A DNA stretch of 64,000 nucleotides from Oceanobacillus sp. Castelsardo (GCF_001659985.1 NZ_LYCS01000010.1:1-64000); one strand, 5' to 3'; shown: positions 8,759 to 17,527, counted from the first letter of the stretch. Program-made: numbers and translations. Notes: generated by a model from the sequence alone, not told the origin.

Positions 8759-9988
8759 ATGGAAAAAGCAATACAAAAGAACGCTAGCATGACATATGAT
8801 GAAAACCAAACTCTTTATCGAATTCTATTCATCATCGGAGCTTGTCACTTATTAAATGATTCTCTTCAAGCAGTAATTCCGGCTATGTTTCCTATTTTAG
8901 AAAAATCAATGGGACTATCGTTCACGCAGCTTGGACTAATTGCTTTCACATTAAATATGATTTCTTCTGTCATGCAACCTTTAGTCGGTACATTTACAGA
9001 TAAAAAGCCTTTACCCTTCGCACTACCAATTGGATTAACTAGTAGCATGGTAGGAATGCTTGGTTTAGCATTAGCACCAAACTTCTGGCTTGTTTTAGTG
9101 AGTGTTGTTTTTATCGGATTAGGATCCGCGGTTTTTCATCCTGAAGGCTCTCGTGTTGTTTATCTTGCAGCAGGGAATAAAAGAGGGCTTGCTCAATCGA
9201 TTTTCCAGGTTGGGGGAAATTCTGGGCAAGCATTGGCACCTATTATAACAGCATTAATTCTCGTTCCACTCGGACAAATTGGAGCGGCATGGTTTACTTT
9301 AATTGCTGGTTTAGCTGTTGTATTTTTAACTTATATTGCAAAATGGTACCGCGGACAAATTCAATATATTCAAGCGAAAAAGAAAAAATTAGAAGCCAAA
9401 AAACATAGTAAAGCTGTATCCAGGGCGATTAAAAGTGCCCTTATTGTCTTAATTTTTCTTGTCTTTGCTCGGTCTTGGTATGCAGCAGCCATTTCGAACT
9501 TCTATGCATTTTATGCGATTGATTCTTATGATCTAACTATCGCTAAATCACAAGTCTACATATTTATTTTTCTAGCAATGGGAGCGGTTGGGACATTTCT
9601 TGGTGGACCTCTAGCCGACCGTTTTGGTAGAAGAAATGTTATTTTATTCTCCCTTATTGCATCCAGTCCTTTATCGATTTTATTACCATATGTCGGGCCG
9701 GTTTTTGCTATGATTCTGTTAGCAACTATTGGATTATTCTTAATGTCTAGTTTTTCTGTAACGGTTGTCTACGCCCAGGAACTTGTTCCAGGAAAAATAG
9801 GTACAATGTCTGGTTTAATTGTTGGTCTTGCATTTGGTATGGGCGCCATCGGATCTGTTGCCCTTGGTTACTTTATCGATGTATTAGGACTCACAACAAC
9901 TATGATTATGGCTTCCTTATTACCATTACTTGGGTTTCTTACTTTCTTATTACCGACGGATAAGAAAGTGGAGGAGTGGTATGAGTAG
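8759..9988 (+). CDS. MFS transporter, fosmidomycin-resistance (Fsr) type
   Basis: This 409-residue permease has 12 predicted helices in two halves joined by a basic cytoplasmic loop (about 196-222, rich in Lys). Family markers include GACHLLNDSLQAVIPAMFP, QPLVGTFTDKKPLP, FHPEGSRVVYLAAG and GGPLADRFGRRNVI. Fsr-family members export fosmidomycin and related compounds, and B. subtilis YfnC is a likely relative; the natural substrate is unknown. The ATG sits behind GAAAGAAGG. The upstream region has the inverted site pair at 8649-8730. Confidence 0.85.
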   Translation: MEKAIQKNASMTYDENQTLYRILFIIGACHLLNDSLQAVIPAMFPILEKSMGLSFTQLGLIAFTLNMISSVMQPLVGTFTDKKPLPFALPIGLTSSMVGMLGLALAPNFWLVLVSVVFIGLGSAVFHPEGSRVVYLAAGNKRGLAQSIFQVGGNSGQALAPIITALILVPLGQIGAAWFTLIAGLAVVFLTYIAKWYRGQIQYIQAKKKKLEAKKHSKAVSRAIKSALIVLIFLVFARSWYAAAISNFYAFYAIDSYDLTIAKSQVYIFIFLAMGAVGTFLGGPLADRFGRRNVILFSLIASSPLSILLPYVGPVFAMILLATIGLFLMSSFSVTVVYAQELVPGKIGTMSGLIVGLAFGMGAIGSVALGYFIDVLGLTTTMIMASLLPLLGFLTFLLPTDKKVEEWYE

Positions 9989-10012
9989 GATTCGTGTAAC
10001 AATTTAACAGAC

Positions 10013-10067
10013 ATGAGTAATGAAGTATGCAGTGTGAGTAACGGATTAGCGGCCGTGAGTACCATCA
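10013..10067. repeat. Short degenerate tandem repeat
   Basis: About 2.5 units of roughly 22 bases share the wording GTGAGTAAC/GTGAGTACC, lying just before the shared terminator. No function is seen. Confidence 0.35.
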
Positions 10068-10072
10068 AAATC

Positions 10073-10109
10073 AAAACAGGTGAATCCAAATTCAGGAATC
10101 ACCTGTTTT
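10073..10109. terminator. Bidirectional terminator between the Fsr-type MFS gene and brnQ
   Basis: AAAACAGGTGA pairs with TCACCTGTTTT, giving A/T tails in both directions between convergent genes. Confidence 0.85.
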
Positions 10110-10181
10110 ACTATATCAATTCATTACCTTCCGCTTCCCATTTTCTAGTGCTTTTTTTATAAGAGGGACTAACGTAATAAG

Positions 10182-11522
10182 TTAATGATTATTACCTTGA
10201 GAAACGGAATAAGAACCATCCAATTTCTTCTCTCCCCACAGATAACCGATAAACGACCCGATAATAGCTGGGAAAATCCAACCTAAGCCTATATTGTACA
10301 ATGGAATATAACTATATAAATCCATAATAAAATTTAAGTGAAAACCGATTTCCTTTAGACTACCTACAAGACTAATAAATGCTGTACCCACTATGGCGCC
10401 TATATAAACGGAGCGGTACCCTTTAAAATATTTATGTGAGAAAGATAGTAAAATTATAACAATAGTTAAAGGATAGATTGCTGTTAATATAGGTGAAGAG
10501 AATAAAATAATTTGATTTAATCCTAAGTTGGCAAGTATCATACTAATTAAACACAGGATTGCTGTCCAGCTAAAATAAGAAAGTTTTGGAACTACCTTTG
10601 AGAAATATTCACCACATGAAGCAATTAATCCAACTGTAGTTGTTAAACATGCAAGAATAAAAATAATACCCAAAATCAATGTCCCAACATTCCCAAATAA
10701 ATGGTTCGTCACTGCTGTTAAAATTTCTCCACCATTACCAGCTGATTGAAGTAAGGATTGGCTTGAAGCACCTAAATGACTTAACATTACATAAATGATG
10801 GCTAAACAAAAGCCTGCAATCATACCCGCTTTAATCGTTAATTTCGTTTGAATTCCTGAATCGGTAATCCCCTTTTTTCTGATAGCATTTATAATAACAC
10901 TTCCAAATAAAAGTGCGGCCATCGCATCCATTGTAGAATATCCATCCGTTATCCCTTTAAAAAGAGCATTATTCATATAAGTTTCGGACGGTGTACCATA
11001 ATCCCCAATCGGTTGATTTAAACTTTGAATAAAGATCAATGCGATAAGTACAATAATGATGGGGGTCAAAATTTTTCCAATCCGTTCAAAAAGCTTTGTA
11101 GGGTTCATACATAACCAAAATGCAATGGCGAAATAAATGATTGTCCACAGAAAAAGTGGCAACCAGTGATTGGTTAATCCTTCTGTTATAAATGGCGCAA
11201 TTCCCATTTCATAAGCAGTTGTCCCAGCACGTGGAATAACTAAGAATGGACCGAGACATAAGTACGTAATCACGGTAAAACCAACAGCAAAGATAGGGTG
11301 TACACGATTGGTTATCGTGGATAAATCACCTGATTTTGCAATAGCAGCAACACCCAATATTGGCAAACCAACAGATGTAATTAAAAATCCAATCATTGCC
11401 CATCCAAAGTTTTCTCCTGCTTCAAATCCTAAAGATGGTGGAAAAATAAGATTCCCCGCTCCAAAAAATAATGCGAACAACATTAATCCTGTGTAAAATG
11501 TATCTTTCATTGAAATTTTCAT
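10182..11522 (-). CDS. brnQ: Branched-chain amino acid transporter, BrnQ/LIVCS family
   Basis: This 446-residue membrane protein has about 12 helices and starts with the LIVCS signature LFALFFGAGNLIFPPSLG. It takes up Leu, Ile and Val with Na+ or H+. The start (ATG at 11522) follows a consensus AGGAGG. It lies 39 bases after the ACT-domain gene and both sit behind two tandem T-box leaders, so the operon should be induced when a branched-chain tRNA, probably tRNA-Val, is uncharged. A second brnQ with its own T-box lies at 47546. It ends at the terminator near 10073-10109. Confidence 0.92.
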   Translation of the reverse strand: MKISMKDTFYTGLMLFALFFGAGNLIFPPSLGFEAGENFGWAMIGFLITSVGLPILGVAAIAKSGDLSTITNRVHPIFAVGFTVITYLCLGPFLVIPRAGTTAYEMGIAPFITEGLTNHWLPLFLWTIIYFAIAFWLCMNPTKLFERIGKILTPIIIVLIALIFIQSLNQPIGDYGTPSETYMNNALFKGITDGYSTMDAMAALLFGSVIINAIRKKGITDSGIQTKLTIKAGMIAGFCLAIIYVMLSHLGASSQSLLQSAGNGGEILTAVTNHLFGNVGTLILGIIFILACLTTTVGLIASCGEYFSKVVPKLSYFSWTAILCLISMILANLGLNQIILFSSPILTAIYPLTIVIILLSFSHKYFKGYRSVYIGAIVGTAFISLVGSLKEIGFHLNFIMDLYSYIPLYNIGLGWIFPAIIGSFIGYLWGEKKLDGSYSVSQGNNH

Positions 11523-11561
11523 AATGTATTCCTCCTGATGTTCATTTAAGATGAATGAAAA

Positions 11562-11798
11562 TTATTCTAGTATTTCTTTTACATCTGAGACGTCTTGAAT
11601 ATTTGAAAACCTTCTTCTTAATTTTTTACATGCTACATCATCTACATAGACAGTAATGTTAATTTGAATTTCCCCTGGCTTTTCCGTTGCTTTGGAAAGA
11701 AAATCGTCAAATTTTATGTGATGCTTATATAGTAATTTCGTTATTTGTATAAGTACATTTGAATTGTTATTTGCTAAAATAACGATAGTTTTTTTCAT
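11562..11798 (-). CDS. Small stand-alone ACT-domain protein
   Basis: This 78-residue protein is a single ACT module (MKKTIVILANN, then a helix with LIQITKLLYKHHIKFDDFL, then EIQINITVYVDD). It resembles the ACT part of acetolactate synthase small subunits (IlvN/IlvM). The ATG at 11798 follows GGAGGAGG; the longer frame runs into the T-box terminator and is not used. No ilvB-type catalytic gene is adjacent. Its place between a branched-chain T-box and brnQ suggests that it senses Leu, Ile or Val, perhaps modulating the permease or a distant synthase (inference). Confidence 0.75.
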   Translation of the reverse strand: MKKTIVILANNNSNVLIQITKLLYKHHIKFDDFLSKATEKPGEIQINITVYVDDVACKKLRRRFSNIQDVSDVKEILE

Positions 11799-11825
11799 GT
11801 TATTTTCCTCCTCCATATACCCCAA

Positions 11826-12110
11826 AACAAAAGTCGCCTCAGAAAACAAACACAATTGGCTTGTTTCCTGAGGCGACTGTATCGCGTTACCACCCAGTTT
11901 TCCCTATTTCCCTCACAGAAAATAGGCTTAATAAGTCTATTTGCTAGACTTTTAACCGTTAACGGGGTCAGTCGTTGCTTACTACTTTACTTCACAAACA
12001 ATGCTCCAAGGCGACTTCAAAAAGATTTAACGACCATTCTCTCAGAACTAGGAACGGATCTCTGTACGTTAGGGTTCTCTTTTACTACTCCTTATCAAAG
12101 CTGCTATATT
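11826..12110 (-). ncRNA. T-box leader 2 (promoter-distal), branched-chain type
   Basis: Read on the minus strand: Stem I with AGTA and AGAGAA motifs (near 12075-12090), a GAAGTCG specifier loop (GTC at 12013-12015), the T-box sequence AACTGGGTGGTAACGCGA (near 11882-11899), and a strong terminator (11833-11877) with GTCGCCTCAG arms and a T-run. The specifier reads GTC (Val) if it directly follows GAA; a one-base shift would give TCG. The downstream genes favour Val. Confidence 0.9.
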
Positions 12111-12124
12111 CGATTGTTGTTTTA

Positions 12125-12400
12125 TTAAAAAAGCCTCAACAGCTCCTCCAATAGATGGAGAAACTGCTGAGGCGTTCGTTTCGCGTTACCACTCAGCTTC
12201 CCTATTTTCTTCGCAAAAAATAGGCTCAAAAAGTCTACTAATAGACTCGTAGCCGTTAACGAGGCCAGTCGTTGCTTACTACTTTCACTTCACAAGCAAT
12301 GCTCCAAGGCGACTTCAAAAAGATTTAACGACCATTCTTTCAGCCCATGGAATGGATTTCTGTACGTTAGGGTTCTCTTTTACTATTCCTTTTCACAGCA
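12125..12400 (-). ncRNA. T-box leader 1 (promoter-proximal), branched-chain type
   Basis: This is a near-copy of the leader just downstream: AGTAAAAGAGAACC in Stem I, the same GAAGTCG loop (GTC at 12311-12313), AGTGGTAACGCGA, and a terminator at 12133-12173 (GCCTCAGCAG/CTGTTGAGGC arms plus six T). Stem I and the specifier region are nearly identical between copies, while the terminators differ in sequence, consistent with an old duplication. The two switches act in series on the ACT-brnQ operon. Confidence 0.9.
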
Positions 12401-12604
12401 AATGTATATTCAATCACGATGAATTCTAGTTGATAGAATTTAGTATATTCACAATCTAATAGTTTGTCAACACTCATTTTTTAGATTCGAAATGCTCCTT
12501 CATTGACTTAAATTAGAAAACTATAAATATATTGACATCTTTTTAATAATACATCATAGTTAATGATACAAAATATTAATTGTAATAAGGAGATGTTAAG
12601 CTAC

Positions 12605-13171
12605 ATGCTTAAAGATTTGTTCATCGCTTTTTTTCGTGCAGGTATGCTTGGCTATGGTGGGGGTTTATCGGCAATCCCTCTTATGCAAAAAGAAGTTGTA
12701 GAAAGATATAAATGGATGGATGATGATGAATTTTCCGATATATTGGCACTTGCGAACACATTACCTGGTCCAATCAACACAAAGATGTCAGGCTACATTG
12801 GTTGGCGTCTGAAGGGATTTCTAGGAATGTTAGTTTGCATCATTGCGACGGTGGCCCCTACAGCGATTTTGATCATTCTTTTACTCACAGCCTTACATAC
12901 ATATAAAGATAAGCCTTGGGTGCACGGCATGTCTAAAGGAGTGCTTCCTATTGCTGGTGTCATGATAGGTGTACTGGCCGTGGATTTTTTCCGTAAATCT
13001 AAAATAAATCTTGGGTGGGGTATGGCAGTTGTATACACAGGGATTAGCTTAGTCATTATAGAGTTAGTTGGTATCCACCCAGCAATCGTTATTGTTTCAT
13101 TAATTTTATTTGCACTACTCTTTCCAACAAAAGAAGAACGAAGAGGCGCTAAACAGGAGGGAGACTCGTGA
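12605..13171 (+). CDS. Chromate transporter, short-chain CHR subunit (first of pair)
   Basis: This protein of about 188 residues contains one CHR domain with FRAGMLGYGGGLSAIPLM and LANTLPGPINTKMSGYIGW and about six helices. Short-chain CHR proteins work as heterodimers of two adjacent genes (ywrB/ywrA in B. subtilis) and export chromate or another oxyanion. The ATG at 12605 was chosen because AAGGAG precedes it at suitable spacing; the upstream ATG overlaps that site. The stop overlaps the start of the partner by four bases, implying translational coupling. Confidence 0.87.
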   Translation: MLKDLFIAFFRAGMLGYGGGLSAIPLMQKEVVERYKWMDDDEFSDILALANTLPGPINTKMSGYIGWRLKGFLGMLVCIIATVAPTAILIILLLTALHTYKDKPWVHGMSKGVLPIAGVMIGVLAVDFFRKSKINLGWGMAVVYTGISLVIIELVGIHPAIVIVSLILFALLFPTKEERRGAKQEGDS

Positions 13172-13707
13172 TTGTTAAGTACTGGCAAATTTTTTATACC
13201 AATTTTATTTCCAACATTCTTGGCTATGGAGGTGGTCCCGCAACCATTCCCCTCTTACAGCATGAAGTAGTTGATAAATATGGATGGTTTACAAATCAAG
13301 AATTTAGTGAATTGGTAGCTTTGGGTAATGCTTTACCGGGACCTATTGCAACGAAAATGGCTGCTTACGTTGGTTATGATCAAGGTGGGATTCTAGGAGC
13401 TGTAATTGGTATTTTCGCATCCGTTGCCCCTTCCTTAATCCTGTTAATAGCCCTTTTAGGTATTTTATTTAAATTTAAAGATTCACCTAGGGTTAAAAAA
13501 CTAACCCAAATTATCCGCCCTACTATTGCGGTACTTCTTGGAGTCATGACAGTTGAATTTTTCTTTGATTCATACATAGATGTTGGCATGTTTCATACGA
13601 TTATATTAATTATTGCCGGTTACTATTTCCTAGAAGTTAAACGGATAAGTCCTGCTTTTGTTGTGCTAGGTGCTCTTATTTATGGGGCTGTATTCTTGGG
13701 TTCGTAG
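13168..13707 (+). CDS. Chromate transporter, short-chain CHR subunit (second of pair)
   Basis: This 179-residue partner repeats the CHR signature (NILGYGGGPATIPLLQHEVV, GNALPGPIATKMAAYVGY) with about five or six helices. It starts with GTG overlapping the TGA of the first subunit and has AGGAGG just before. Together the two should form the antiparallel transporter known for paired short-chain CHR proteins. The stop codon touches a GGGAC-type palindrome (13707-13741), which may end the transcript. Confidence 0.87.
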   Translation: MIVKYWQIFYTNFISNILGYGGGPATIPLLQHEVVDKYGWFTNQEFSELVALGNALPGPIATKMAAYVGYDQGGILGAVIGIFASVAPSLILLIALLGILFKFKDSPRVKKLTQIIRPTIAVLLGVMTVEFFFDSYIDVGMFHTIILIIAGYYFLEVKRISPAFVVLGALIYGAVFLGS

Positions 13708-13741
13708 GGAGACATAGGGACAGTTGCTTGTCCCCCGTCTC
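13707..13741. repeat. GGGAC-type palindromic repeat at a gene 3' end
   Basis: GGGAGAC and GTCTC form an outer stem around GGGACA-GTTGCT-TGTCCC. It begins at the stop codon of the CHR gene and ends just before the convergent pdx kinase stop, so it could serve as a terminator for both. Confidence 0.7.
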
Positions 13742-13745
13742 GCCT

Positions 13746-14594
13746 TTATAATAACATCCCCAAATACTTTTCAAAATTAACTCCTTCTACTTCAGGTATT
13801 TGTTCTGAGGAGGAATCATTGATAGCCATTGTTAAGAATGCCTCTGCAAGCTGCACAGCTTTTTCCATTTCTTCTCCACGCAACATGCTTCCTACAATGA
13901 CAGATGCAAATAAATCACCTGTACCGGAATAGCTCTTACCGTTATACTGCATCGCACGATAAAAGGTTCTATTACCGTTCAAATACATATTGCCAATAAC
14001 CTGCTTATCTGAATCTGTTGATGGTGGATTTATTCCAGTAATGATAACCTTAGCTCCCGTTTCTTGGTGTAAAACGTTCCCAACCTCTTCTATCGCTTTC
14101 AAATAATCCGATTCATTCGAATAATGATGTAGTTTTTCATAAGATAATCCCGATAACAAACAGCACTCCGTAATATTTGGTGTAATTACCTCCGCACGTT
14201 TCACCAATTCTTTCATTTGTATCAATAATTCATCGGTAAAAAGTTTATAAACTTCTCCTACATCTCCCATTACTGGATCAACTAGTAATGTAGTTTCTTT
14301 CGTATGAAATTTATCTAAAAAACGAAAAATATTATTAATTTGCTCACTACCAGTAACGAAGCCAGTATAGATTCCGTCAAAAGTTGCATGAAGCTTACTC
14401 CATTCCTCTGTGAAATAGTTCATTTTAGATGTCAAATCTTCACAAAAGAAACTTGGATAACCAGTTTGAGCTGTTAATATTGCAGTTGGTAGGGGACATG
14501 CCTGCACTCCCATTACTGAAAGAACCGGAATTGCAGCTGTTAAAGAACATTTTCCAAAAGATGATAAATCCTGTAATACAGCAACCTTTTTCAT
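13746..14594 (-). CDS. Pyridoxal/pyridoxamine kinase
   Basis: This 282-residue ribokinase-fold enzyme phosphorylates B6 vitamers with ATP. It shows the pyridoxal kinase start LQDLSSFGKCSLTAAIPVLS, the substrate loop with TGY, DPVMGD, TPNITE and the catalytic GTGD with its Asp near residue 229 (YSGTGDLFAS). Length is typical of the PdxK/PdxY group. It is divergent from an ECF S-component gene, which supports a role in B6 salvage after uptake. The 256-base intergenic region shows no clear operator. ATG start. Confidence 0.88.
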   Translation of the reverse strand: MKKVAVLQDLSSFGKCSLTAAIPVLSVMGVQACPLPTAILTAQTGYPSFFCEDLTSKMNYFTEEWSKLHATFDGIYTGFVTGSEQINNIFRFLDKFHTKETTLLVDPVMGDVGEVYKLFTDELLIQMKELVKRAEVITPNITECCLLSGLSYEKLHHYSNESDYLKAIEEVGNVLHQETGAKVIITGINPPSTDSDKQVIGNMYLNGNRTFYRAMQYNGKSYSGTGDLFASVIVGSMLRGEEMEKAVQLAEAFLTMAINDSSSEQIPEVEGVNFEKYLGMLL

Positions 14595-14850
14595 AATTAC
14601 CTCCTTAAAGACTTTCTACCTTAAACTTTATCCATATTATCATTAGAAAACTTAGTTGTCATCAAGGCTTTAAGCACCACAAGTATAGCATCCCAACGCT
14701 TTAATAGCAGTTACTATCCTCCCCTCCCCAAACTTGTATGCTCTATATTGCCGCAAACTGACCCTAACGTTTTTTATTAAATTGGCACTTTTGATTAGAC
14801 CAGATTTTTGCTAAAGTTATAAGAAAACTAGATTAGGAAGGCTTACAGAT

Positions 14851-15390
14851 ATGCAAAATACACAAAGTTATTTAAAATCACGTCAAAAAACCTTAGATTT
14901 AATTATAACATCTATGTTAATTGCCCTTGTTTTTGTTTCTACTGTCTTTTTGAATATTAGACTACCAATTGCGGCAAATGGTGGTTTAGTTCATCTAGGA
15001 ACAGCTATGCTATTTATTTCATCTATTTTATTTGGGCCTAAAAAAGGGGCTCTTGCTGGTGCGATAGGAATGGGATTATTTGATATCATTGGAGGCTGGG
15101 TGTTATGGACGCCTATCACTATCGTCTCTCGTGGTTTACAAGGATATATAGTTGGTAAAATTTCTTGGTTAAATGGGCACAAAGGGAATAGCCTGGCTTT
15201 AAATTTAATTGCAACAATTATTTCTATTCCATTTATGATAGCTGTTTATTACATTGGTGAATCGTTCCTTTACGGTAATTGGATTACACCTTTAGCTTCT
15301 ATACCTGGAGACCTCCTTCAAAATGTATTGGGAATTTTAATCGCTCTACCAATTTGTGTTGCTTTAAAAAAAGTCTCTTATTTTAAATAA
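14851..15390 (+). CDS. ECF transporter S-component, candidate vitamin B6 binder
   Basis: This 179-residue membrane protein has six helices and the ECF substrate-specificity fold: an N-terminal helix pair with IALVFVSTVFLNIRLP, a GGLVHLGTAMLFISSILFGPKKGALAGAIG loop and a conserved WVLWTPITIVSRGLQG. It would associate with the shared EcfA1A2T energising module encoded elsewhere. Predicted pyridoxine S-components (PdxU/PdxU2) are known to neighbour pdxK, and this gene is divergent from one; that is the basis for the substrate guess. ATG behind AGGAAGG. Thiamine or another vitamin remains possible. Confidence 0.8.
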   Translation: MQNTQSYLKSRQKTLDLIITSMLIALVFVSTVFLNIRLPIAANGGLVHLGTAMLFISSILFGPKKGALAGAIGMGLFDIIGGWVLWTPITIVSRGLQGYIVGKISWLNGHKGNSLALNLIATIISIPFMIAVYYIGESFLYGNWITPLASIPGDLLQNVLGILIALPICVALKKVSYFK

Positions 15391-15443
15391 AAGTTGGGTA
15401 TCTTAGTTTGGACCATTCATGGAGAAATAACCTCATTAAAATG

Positions 15444-15485
15444 AACCACGGGCAATTCCTAATGCAAGAAGTGCTCGTGGTTTTT
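15444..15485 (+). terminator. Terminator of the ECF S-component gene
   Basis: AACCACG arms around a 20-base loop (extra GGCA/TGCT pairing) are followed by five T. Confidence 0.7.
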
Positions 15486-15501
15486 CAATTAAGTTTTTAC
15501 A

Positions 15502-15822
15502 TTAAATCCTTGTTTCTTCACATTGCCACTGGTACTTTCCAAGATTTACCATACCATCCGAGCTTACCTCTACCCCTTCCGCTTCTAAGTTTAATCGTTG
15601 CTCATGGTACAATTCATCGCTTTTTATCGCAATTTTCCCTTTTGCATTAACGATACGATGCCAGGGAAGATGATATTTTTGACTCATGGAATGAAGAACA
15701 CGAACAACTTGACGTGCGGCCCTTGGACTTCCCGCAAGCCTTGCTATCTGTCCATATGTCATAACCTTCCCCTTAGGTATATTTTGTATGATTTGAACTA
15801 CATGTTGAGTAAAAGGAGTCAC
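15502..15822 (-). CDS. Alkyltransferase-like (ATL) protein
   Basis: This 106-residue protein is homologous to the C-terminal domain of O6-methylguanine-DNA methyltransferase: PKGKVMTYGQIARLAG, then PRAARQVVRVL. The methyl-accepting Cys of PCHR is replaced by Trp (LPWHRIV), which defines ATLs. These bind O6-alkylguanine and flag it for nucleotide excision repair instead of removing it. GTG start behind AGGAGG. It starts 12 bases after the tetR stop, so the two are probably one transcript. Confidence 0.88.
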   Translation of the reverse strand: MTPFTQHVVQIIQNIPKGKVMTYGQIARLAGSPRAARQVVRVLHSMSQKYHLPWHRIVNAKGKIAIKSDELYHEQRLNLEAEGVEVSSDGMVNLGKYQWQCEETRI

Positions 15823-15834
15823 GTACGATTCCTC

Positions 15835-16392
15835 CTAGCTTTTAATAGCATTCTTTAAATAGGGAATAACGGTTTTAATAAATTCCTCTGGTGGGATTTT
15901 TTCATTCGTTCTTCTCCATTCCACAGAAGCACCGTAAATACCCCAACTCATCATTGTTGCCATCAACTTAAGTGCTTCGTCATTTTCAGATGGATGATGA
16001 TTTAATAACATTTTGAAAAAGATGACTTCCAGTTGATCCCGAATAATTCGAGCTATAGTATCTTCATACCCCCGATGACAACGATTCGATAAGGACATTT
16101 GAAAATTGGTTGTCGCTTTAAATATTTCGGTAAATGCTACCTCATCTAGTTTATTTTTCTCATAAATGGAGCAATCCAAATTAATCAATAACTCTTCAGA
16201 TAATACCTTCTCCAACAAGTCATAAATATCATCAAAATGATAATAAAATGTTGCGCGGTTAATCATTGCCTCTGTCGTTATGTCTTTGACAGTAATATCT
16301 TTAAACTCTTTCTTACTTGATAGTTCAATAAAAGAGTCCATGATAAATTTACGAGTACGTAGAATTCGGGGATCCGTTCTTTTTTCACTCAT
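15835..16392 (-). CDS. TetR/AcrR-family transcriptional regulator
   Basis: This 185-residue protein has an N-terminal helix-turn-helix (about 10-55; FKDITVKDITTEAMINRATFYYHF) and a helical ligand domain containing four Cys/His-rich spots (for example NRCHRGYED). ATG start. A 22-base perfect palindrome lies 38 bases upstream (16430-16451), between this gene and the divergent SpxH-like gene, and is the likely operator for both. It is cotranscribed with the ATL gene. The inducer is unknown. Confidence 0.87.
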   Translation of the reverse strand: MSEKRTDPRILRTRKFIMDSFIELSSKKEFKDITVKDITTEAMINRATFYYHFDDIYDLLEKVLSEELLINLDCSIYEKNKLDEVAFTEIFKATTNFQMSLSNRCHRGYEDTIARIIRDQLEVIFFKMLLNHHPSENDEALKLMATMMSWGIYGASVEWRRTNEKIPPEEFIKTVIPYLKNAIKS

Positions 16393-16429
16393 TTCGAAAC
16401 GCCCTCCTACTTTTTATACATTTTTATAA

Positions 16430-16451
16430 ATATGTTGGATATCCAACATAT
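16430..16451. promoter_or_regulatory. Perfect 22-base palindrome, probable TetR operator
   Basis: ATATGTTGGAT is followed immediately by its exact complement. It is centred between the divergent tetR and SpxH-like genes, at a size typical of TetR-family operators. Confidence 0.75.
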
Positions 16452-16553
16452 CCAAGAAATTATTGGTATCGATGATTTTAATTATGTACTACGATGGGAT
16501 TATGAAGCAAATAAAAACAATGTCAAAAATATATAAAGGGGATGCAAATAATT

Positions 16554-17480
16554 ATGACGAACAGAAATAATCTGATCTGTGATTTAGAAACTGGAGTTTG
16601 TGGTGTACCTGGTGAGGATGAATTGGAAATAGTTGATTTCAATCACCCAAAGAAAACCATTGATTTATATTATGTAACCGATCCAATTTGTTCTCATTGC
16701 TGGGCACTTGAACCAACACTACGTCGTTTTAAAGACCAATACGGACATTATTTTAACTTCCATACTGTAATGGGTGGATTACTTGAAAAGTGGGGTGACG
16801 GTCCAGTAGATCCAGCAAACGGAATCTCAGGACCTGCTGACGTTGCGGGTCATTGGAGAGAAGTTGGTGATTACTCACGTATGCCAATTGATGGATCACT
16901 TATGATTGACAACCCTGTTCAATCATCGTTCCCTTCATCTCGTGTATTTAAAATCATTCAACAAAACCATGGTGATGAAAAAGCGTATGAATATTTGCGT
17001 CGTGCAAGAGAGAAACTTTTTGCATTTAATCAAAACATTTCTGACGAATCAATCCTAATTGACATCGTAAATAACCTAGGTCTGGATGGAGAAGCTATTG
17101 TAACAGATGCAGAAAGCGAAAAGGGACAGCAATTATTACACGAAGACTTCGCACTTACAGCAAAACTTGGCGCTAGAGGTTTTCCTACCATTATTATGGT
17201 AAATGAAGAAAACAAAGGAGTTAAAATGGTTGGTAGCCGACCACTTGAATATTATGTTGCCGGATTAACTCAGATTTTAAATGGTGAAGAACCGAGAGCA
17301 AAAGACCAACCTACCCTAGCTAATTTACTTAAAGAAGAGAAATTGCTTTTCGCAAAGGAAATTGAAGTTATGTATGACATGGAGAAAACGAATCTTCCAG
17401 CATTTGTAGAAAAAGAATTAGCTTTAGGAACTTATGAAGAAAAGGAATTACTTGGTGAGAAATATTTTGTGAAGAAATAA
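16554..17480 (+). CDS. DsbA-family protein, SpxH/YjbH-like or FrnE-like
   Basis: This protein of about 308 residues has a thioredoxin-fold DsbA module. The N-terminal segment contains CDLETGVCGVPG, and the redox motif follows at DPICSHCWALEPTLRRF, giving CSHC in place of the CPEC-type motif of SpxH. ARGFPTIIMV carries the cis-Pro loop. No signal peptide is seen, so it is cytosolic. SpxH delivers Spx to ClpXP; this may be a paralogue or a thiol oxidoreductase. The second ATG (16554) is chosen since AAAGGGG abuts the first. The palindromic operator upstream suggests control by the divergent TetR protein. Confidence 0.78.
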   Translation: MTNRNNLICDLETGVCGVPGEDELEIVDFNHPKKTIDLYYVTDPICSHCWALEPTLRRFKDQYGHYFNFHTVMGGLLEKWGDGPVDPANGISGPADVAGHWREVGDYSRMPIDGSLMIDNPVQSSFPSSRVFKIIQQNHGDEKAYEYLRRAREKLFAFNQNISDESILIDIVNNLGLDGEAIVTDAESEKGQQLLHEDFALTAKLGARGFPTIIMVNEENKGVKMVGSRPLEYYVAGLTQILNGEEPRAKDQPTLANLLKEEKLLFAKEIEVMYDMEKTNLPAFVEKELALGTYEEKELLGEKYFVKK

Positions 17481-17488
17481 ATGTGGTA

Positions 17489-17527
17489 AGAGCAAGATGA
17501 TAGGATTGTAATCATCTGCTCTTTTTT
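17489..17527 (+). terminator. Terminator of the SpxH-like gene
   Basis: AGAGCAAGATGAT pairs with ATCATCTGCTCT, followed by six T. Confidence 0.85.

Noticed and set aside
11856-12128. Open frame on the plus strand within the T-box region
   Set aside because: It is the antisense of a T-box leader; the conserved RNA features explain the sequence.
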